64,000 nt of DNA. Source: Rhizobacter sp964253025. GTDB taxonomy: Bacteria; Pseudomonadota; Gammaproteobacteria; Burkholderiales; Burkholderiaceae_C. The notes under the pieces are model-generated. The model had not been told where the DNA came from. It searched no databases and worked only from the letters and a program-made list of their open reading frames with translations. Position numbers and translations under genes: made by a program. How positions within the stretch are numbered: the first letter of the stretch is position 1; each line of letters starts with the position of its first letter. Location of the stretch: positions 1,798,001-1,862,000 of the forward strand of contig NZ_CAXUQC020000001.1 of NCBI RefSeq assembly GCF_964253025.1, given 5' to 3'. Below, in pieces: positions 59,860-64,000 of the stretch.

Positions 59860-60885
59860 TCACATCCGGCGGGTGGTCTCGCGGACGGTGAGCGACAGCG
59901 GCGGGAGTTCCACGACGGGCGTCGGGTGTCCCAGCATGTTGAGCAGCGACTGCGCCGCGAAGAGTCCGACCTCGTAGATCGGCTGCCGCACCGTGGTGAG
60001 CGGGGGCGTCTGGTAGGCGGCAACGGGAAGATCGTCGAAGCCGACGAGCGACACGTCGTCGGGCACGCGGATGCCGCGGCGGTACATCGCCACGCGGGCG
60101 CCGAAGGCGGACTGATCGTTTGCCGCGAACACCGCGGTGAAGGCGTGCCCGCTGTCGAGCAGCCGGTTCATCGCCATCAGGCCGCCGCTTTCCATGAAGT
60201 CGCCCTGGACGACCAGTTCAGGGTCGATGACCAAGCCGGCCTCCTGGTGGGCGCGGACATAGCCGCTGTGCCGTTCGATCGCATCCACATGGTCCAGCGG
60301 GCCCGCGATGTGGGCGATGCGCCGATGCCCGAGACCGATCAGGTGCCGGGTGGCCAGGTAGCCGCCCGTCTCATGGTCGATGGTGTGACAACGGATGCTC
60401 GGGCCCTCGAGGTGCCGGCCCGTGACGACGATGGGTTGCTGGCGCGCGAACTCGATGATCTGCTCGTCAGGCAGGTGACCGGTGAGGATGACCAGGCCGT
60501 CGATCCGGCGCGCCTGCAGCAGCCGGATGCGCTCCGCTTCTTCATGCGCGTTCCAGTGGCCGCTGACGATGATCGGGGCGTAGCCGCTGCCGGCCAGACC
60601 TTGCTCGACACCTCGCATCGCCCGCGTATAGAACGGACTTTCGATGTCCTGCGCCAGGATGCCCACCGTCATGGTGGTGCCCGTCTTCAGACTGCGCGCG
60701 AACAGGTTGGGCTTGAACTGGAGCTTCTTGATGGCCTTCTCGACCGCCGACCGCTTGGTGGCGTCCACCCGAGCCGTGCCGTTGAGGATGCGGGAGACGG
60801 TACTGGGTGAAACGCCTGCCTCCTTGGCGACGTCGAGCAGGGTGACGGCGGCGGGAGCGACTTCAGGGGGAGTGGATCGTTTCAC
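59860..60885 (-). CDS. LacI-family transcriptional regulator
   Basis: The 341-residue repressor has an N-terminal helix-turn-helix with hinge ('VTLLDVAKEAGVSPSTVSRI', 'LNGTARVDATKRSAVEKAIK') and a periplasmic-binding-fold ligand domain ('VGILAQDIESPFYTRAMRGV', 'HRRIAHIAGPLDHVDAIER', 'VSLVGFDDLPVAAYQTPPLT'). It is divergent from a sugar ABC transporter operon. Two near-identical palindromes lie between them, so it very probably represses both itself and the transporter, with a sugar as inducer. Confidence 0.93.
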   Translation of the reverse strand: MKRSTPPEVAPAAVTLLDVAKEAGVSPSTVSRILNGTARVDATKRSAVEKAIKKLQFKPNLFARSLKTGTTMTVGILAQDIESPFYTRAMRGVEQGLAGSGYAPIIVSGHWNAHEEAERIRLLQARRIDGLVILTGHLPDEQIIEFARQQPIVVTGRHLEGPSIRCHTIDHETGGYLATRHLIGLGHRRIAHIAGPLDHVDAIERHSGYVRAHQEAGLVIDPELVVQGDFMESGGLMAMNRLLDSGHAFTAVFAANDQSAFGARVAMYRRGIRVPDDVSLVGFDDLPVAAYQTPPLTTVRQPIYEVGLFAAQSLLNMLGHPTPVVELPPLSLTVRETTRRM

Positions 60886-60934
60886 GGTGTTGGCGCGCGG
60901 AAGTAGAGGTGCACCGGTGTGCGGATGGTTGCCA

Positions 60935-60948
60935 TGATAACGATTTCA
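60935..60948. promoter_or_regulatory. LacI-type operator near regulator gene
   Basis: TGATAACGATTTCA lies about 50 bases upstream of the regulator start. It differs from the second site by one base and has the central CG of LacI-family operators. It probably mediates autoregulation. Confidence 0.65.
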
Positions 60949-61045
60949 GGTAAACCCTGAGAACCGATTGCCACGTTTCTGGTACTCCGAGTCTGCGTAG
61001 GATCGGTGGTTTCCCTAGGTTAGACGCGATATCGGGGAATGCCTG

Positions 61046-61074
61046 TTGACTGTTTCGTGACCTCGGGTTGAAAT
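61046..61074 (+). promoter_or_regulatory. Sigma70-like promoter of ABC transporter operon
   Basis: TTGACT (61046-61051) and TGAAAT (61069-61074) are separated by 17 bases and lie 10 bases upstream of the second operator. Repressor binding there would block initiation. The -10 is a weak match. Confidence 0.5.
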
Positions 61075-61084
61075 CCGCCCGTTC

Positions 61085-61098
61085 TGAAAACGATTTCA
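61085..61098. promoter_or_regulatory. LacI-type operator of ABC transporter operon
   Basis: TGAAAACGATTTCA is a near-perfect palindrome (TGAAA-NCGN-TTTCA) with central CG. It lies just downstream of the predicted promoter and 150 bases from the matching site near the regulator gene, a spacing that would allow looping. Confidence 0.7.
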
Positions 61099-61175
61099 CG
61101 AAGTCGCCGATCTCGGTGGCCCGACAAAGCAGTCCAGCATCAACCCAACGCCCTCTGGCACGGAAGAGACGCCCC

Positions 61176-62435
61176 ATGAACAGTCTGTCGAAACCCCTTT
61201 TTCTCGCTGCCGCCATCGTGGCGGCCTTCGGCGCGCACGCGCAGGAGACCAAGCCGACCATCACCCTGAACGTCTCTTCGTTCCCTGACCTGGATCGCGG
61301 CATCAAGTCGGCCATCCCGCTCTACAAGAAGCTGCACCCCGAAGTCGAGATCAAGCTCACGAGCCTCGCCTACCCCGACCACCACACCGCGATGACGACG
61401 ATCCTCGCGACCGGCTCCAACGTGCCGGACGTGATGGCGATCGACAACGGCTTCATCGGCAAGTTCGCCGAGTCGGGTGGTCTCGAAGACCTGAGCAAGC
61501 CGCCCTACAACGCGCTGGCCCAGCGCGACAAGCTGGCCAAGTTCGCGGTCAACCAGTCCACCAACAGCGCCGGCGCACTCGCCGCACTGCCGGTCGACAT
61601 CGGCCCCGGCGCGCTCTTCTACCGCAAGGACCTCCTGGACAAGGCCGGCGTCACGGAAGCCGACATGACCAAGAGCTGGGAGTCGTACATCGAGTCCGGC
61701 AAGAAGGTGAAGGCGGCCACCGGCGCCTACATGCTGGCCAATGCCCTGGACATCAAGGACATCTACATCCGCTCGGGCCTGAAGGACGGTGACGGCATCT
61801 ACTTCGACAAGAAGGGCAACTCGCTCGTCAGCACGCCGCGCTTCGAGAAGGCCTTCCAGCTGGCGAAGGCCGCACGCACCGCCGGCATCGACGGCAAGAT
61901 CGTGGCTTGGTCCAACGAGTGGAGCGAGTCGTTCAAGCGCGACAAGATCGCCACGCAGATGATGGGCGGCTGGCTGGCTGGCCACCTCAACAACTGGCTG
62001 GCTCCCGAGTCCAAGGGCAAGTGGCGCTCGGCCCAGCTGCCGAACGGCGCCTACGGTTTCTGGGGCGGCTCGTTCTATGCCATCCCGAAGCAAGGCAAGA
62101 ACAAGCAGGCCGCCTGGGACTTCATTCAGTTCCTGACCTTCAACAAGGAAATGCAGCTGGCCTCGCTGAAGGGCCAGGACTCGTTCCCCGTGTTGCTGGA
62201 AGCCCAGAAGGACCCGTTCATCGACGAGCCGATGGAGTACCTCGGTGGCCAGAAGGCCCGCCAGGCCTGGCGCACCGCCGCTGAGAAAATCCCCGCGACG
62301 GTGATCGACAAGTTCGATCCGGTGGCCGAGAGCGTGGTGAACGCCGAGCTCGACAAGGTGCTGGAGCAGAACAAGGACATCAAGAAGGCCCTGGCCGATG
62401 CCCAGTCGCAGATCAAGCGCCGCGTGCGCCGCTGA
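61176..62435 (+). CDS. Carbohydrate ABC transporter substrate-binding protein
   Basis: The 419-residue protein (start 61176, signal 'LSKPLFLAAAIVAAFGAHAQ') is a family 1 solute-binding protein. It has 'SSFPDLDRGIKSAIPLYKKL', 'IKLTSLAYPDHHTAMTTILA', 'VPDVMAIDNGFIGKFAESGG' and 'WDFIQFLTFNKEMQLA'. These match binders of di- and oligosaccharides or glycosides. It is the first gene of an operon controlled by the divergent LacI-type regulator. The sugar is not identifiable. Confidence 0.93.
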   Translation: MNSLSKPLFLAAAIVAAFGAHAQETKPTITLNVSSFPDLDRGIKSAIPLYKKLHPEVEIKLTSLAYPDHHTAMTTILATGSNVPDVMAIDNGFIGKFAESGGLEDLSKPPYNALAQRDKLAKFAVNQSTNSAGALAALPVDIGPGALFYRKDLLDKAGVTEADMTKSWESYIESGKKVKAATGAYMLANALDIKDIYIRSGLKDGDGIYFDKKGNSLVSTPRFEKAFQLAKAARTAGIDGKIVAWSNEWSESFKRDKIATQMMGGWLAGHLNNWLAPESKGKWRSAQLPNGAYGFWGGSFYAIPKQGKNKQAAWDFIQFLTFNKEMQLASLKGQDSFPVLLEAQKDPFIDEPMEYLGGQKARQAWRTAAEKIPATVIDKFDPVAESVVNAELDKVLEQNKDIKKALADAQSQIKRRVRR

Positions 62436-62487
62436 TCGACCGTCTCCGCCGCGGGATCTTCTTCTGACCTAGACCGAGTTCTTCATC

Positions 62488-63483
62488 ATGCAGGCCATGG
62501 CCGAATCAAAGCCGATCGAGGCGCCCACAAGCGTCCCTTCGGCACCCATCCGACGCAAGCGCAAACCGCTGCATTTCCGGGATGTGGCGCCCTATGTGTT
62601 CATCAGCCCGTTCTTCGTGCTGTTCATCATCTTCGGCCTGTTCCCGCTGCTGTTCTCGGTCTACCTTTCCTTTCATCGCTGGGACCCGGCCGCCGGGCTC
62701 TCGGCGATGAACTGGGTGGGGTTGGAGAACTACATCTACGTCATCACCAACGATGACTGGTTCCACACCTCGCTCTTCAACACCGTCTGGCTGGCGCTCG
62801 TCTCGGGCCTGCCGCAACACCTGGTGGCGCTGCCACTGGCCTTCTTCCTGCACACCGCCTTCGGGCGCTGGCGCAACGCCGTGGTGGGAGCCTACTTCCT
62901 GCCATTCATCACTTCGACGGTGGCCATCTCGCTGGTCTTCTCGTCGCTCTTCTCGCGCGACTTCGGCGTCGTCAACGCGACTTTCAGCGCCATGGCGGAC
63001 GTTCCGGTGCTGGGCTGGATCTTCCCGTCGGAGAAGATCGACTGGGCCCAACCCGAGTACACCAAATGGATGATCTCCTTCGTGGTGTTCTGGCGGTACG
63101 TCGGCTGGAACGCCGTGCTGTACCTCTCGGCCATGCAGACCATCCCGAAGGACCTGTTCGAGGCCGCCACCATGGATGGCGCCAAGCCCTGGCAGCAGTT
63201 CCGGCACGTCTGCCTGCCGCTGCTGCGTCCCATGATCTTCTTCGCCGTCACGCTCACCATCATCGGCAACCTGCAGCTGTTCGAGGAGCCGTTCATCCTC
63301 ACCGGTGGCACCGGCGGCATCGACCAGGCCGGCAAGACCGCTGCGATGCACATGTACGCCACGGCCTTCGTCGACGGGGACTTCGGCACCGCCTCGGCCA
63401 TTGCCTGGCTGCTGTTCCTGATCATCGGCGGGGTGACCTGGGCCAACAACCGATTCCTCGGCAACCGCGAGGCGAAGATCTGA
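62488..63483 (+). CDS. Sugar ABC transporter permease, MalF/UgpA type
   Basis: The 331-residue inner-membrane protein has an N-terminal basic region, about six helices and the EAA loop 'EAATMDGAKPWQQFRHVCLP' with a following LLRP. The first helix 'YVFISPFFVLFIIFGLFPLL' is typical of MalF-type permeases. It lies 52 bases after the binding-protein gene and starts at ATG 62488 (ATG 62497 is an alternative). Confidence 0.95.
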   Translation: MQAMAESKPIEAPTSVPSAPIRRKRKPLHFRDVAPYVFISPFFVLFIIFGLFPLLFSVYLSFHRWDPAAGLSAMNWVGLENYIYVITNDDWFHTSLFNTVWLALVSGLPQHLVALPLAFFLHTAFGRWRNAVVGAYFLPFITSTVAISLVFSSLFSRDFGVVNATFSAMADVPVLGWIFPSEKIDWAQPEYTKWMISFVVFWRYVGWNAVLYLSAMQTIPKDLFEAATMDGAKPWQQFRHVCLPLLRPMIFFAVTLTIIGNLQLFEEPFILTGGTGGIDQAGKTAAMHMYATAFVDGDFGTASAIAWLLFLIIGGVTWANNRFLGNREAKI

Positions 63484-63484
63484 G

Positions 63485-64000
63485 ATGAGCACGTTCCGCA
63501 ATTCATCCGTCGCGGCCAATACCCTGGCCTACGGCATCGTCCTCGGTGGCGCATTGATCATGCTCGCCCCGTTCTATTTCATGTTCGTGTTCGCCACGCA
63601 CTCGGACCGCGAGATCCTCTCGCTGCCGCCGCCGCTGTGGTTCGGTGACCAGTTCCTGGCCAACGTGCAAATGCTGGTCTCGAAGCTGCCGTACTTCTGG
63701 CACAACCTCGGCTGGAGCCTGTACGTGGCCGTGGCCGTGACCGTGGCGAACCTGCTGCTGTGCTCGCTGGCCGGATACGCCTTCGCGATGTTCGACTTCA
63801 AGTACAAGAACCCGCTGTTCCTGTTCGTGATGGGAACCATGCTGCTGCCGGCCTTCGTGGGCATGATCCCCACCGTCATCGTGATGAGCTGGCTCGGCTG
63901 GATGAACGAGCCCAAGGCGCTCATCGTGCCGGCCGCCTGCACGGCGCTGGGCGTCTTCATGATGCGCCAGTACATCAGCTCGGCCATCCCGCGCGATCTG
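63485..64000 (+). CDS. Sugar ABC transporter permease, MalG/UgpE type (3' end outside window)
   Basis: ATG 63485 follows the previous stop (TGAGATG) and the frame stays open to the window end, giving about 172 residues. It starts 'MSTFRNSSVAANTLAYGIVL' and shows MalG-type features: 'MLAPFYFMFVFATHSDREIL', 'LGWSLYVAVAVTVANLLLCS', 'LAGYAFAMFDFKYKN' and 'GMIPTVIVMSWLGWMNEPKA'. The EAA loop lies beyond the window. It should pair with the upstream permease; the ATPase gene is presumably further downstream or elsewhere. Confidence 0.92.
   Translation, partial: MSTFRNSSVAANTLAYGIVLGGALIMLAPFYFMFVFATHSDREILSLPPPLWFGDQFLANVQMLVSKLPYFWHNLGWSLYVAVAVTVANLLLCSLAGYAFAMFDFKYKNPLFLFVMGTMLLPAFVGMIPTVIVMSWLGWMNEPKALIVPAACTALGVFMMRQYISSAIPRDL

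Noticed and set aside
1..64000. tRNA, rRNA or CRISPR array
   Set aside because: No cloverleaf with a GTTCRANNC arm outside coding frames and no regularly spaced repeats were seen.

Overview
The window is high-GC DNA with tightly packed genes and frequent 4-base ATGA/GTGA overlaps. The proteins look like those of a betaproteobacterium, probably order Burkholderiales (Rhizobacter/Piscinibacter/Roseateles-like). This placement is inferred from the gene families and from the HU protein with a Lys/Ala-rich tail; no rRNA marker is present. I found no tRNA, rRNA, integrase or CRISPR array.

Region by region. (1) 1-6570: a type II secretion-like ('secretion system X') operon: a PilO/GspM-like protein, a small PilP-like protein, a secretin with a C-terminal cohesin-like domain, three prepilin-like proteins, an exported rhodanese-like protein that lacks the catalytic Cys, and an exported transglutaminase-like protein. 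(2) 6571-7387: a decayed IS3-family transposase. (3) 7388-16531: housekeeping and accessory genes: a sirtuin deacylase, an amino-acid-binding protein, a chemotaxis receptor, a DUF457 membrane protein and a PaoABC-type aldehyde oxidoreductase. (4) 16717-25629, minus strand: a type VI secretion vgrG island. It encodes VgrG with an HExxH domain, an exported candidate immunity protein, PAAR, a DUF4123 adaptor, a WHH-type nuclease toxin, an SMI1/KNR4 immunity protein and a CDC123-like ATP-grasp protein. (5) 25792-38344: mixed genes: thioredoxin-like protein, a four-module VOC lipoprotein, GXWXG/DUF4334 protein, MetY, an FGE-sulfatase-domain lipoprotein, a diguanylate cyclase, a molybdopterin oxidoreductase with an Xre/MmyB regulator, and a small membrane protein.

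(6) 38618-52602, plus strand: the most unusual locus. Three type IV secretion core genes (virB8, virB9, virB10) run directly into a type IVb (R64 thin-pilus-like) cluster: a VirB9-like/TcpQ composite, a TcpQ-like protein, then PilN, PilO, PilP, PilQ, PilR, PilS-like and PilV-like proteins, and an AT-richer exported protein of unknown function. Most junctions overlap by 1 to about 17 bases, so this reads as one operon. No VirB4, VirB6, VirB11, VirD4, relaxase or prepilin peptidase is visible. This argues against a complete conjugation system and for a pilus machine with a type IV secretion-type envelope scaffold.

(7) 52955-64000: HU; a TonB receptor / YfiR / CHASE8 hybrid-kinase operon; an orphan ParA-like ATPase; a Lon-N-domain protein; and a LacI-type regulator divergent from a carbohydrate ABC transporter (binding protein and two permeases, the second cut by the window end). 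Two near-identical 14-base operator-like palindromes lie between the regulator and the transporter.
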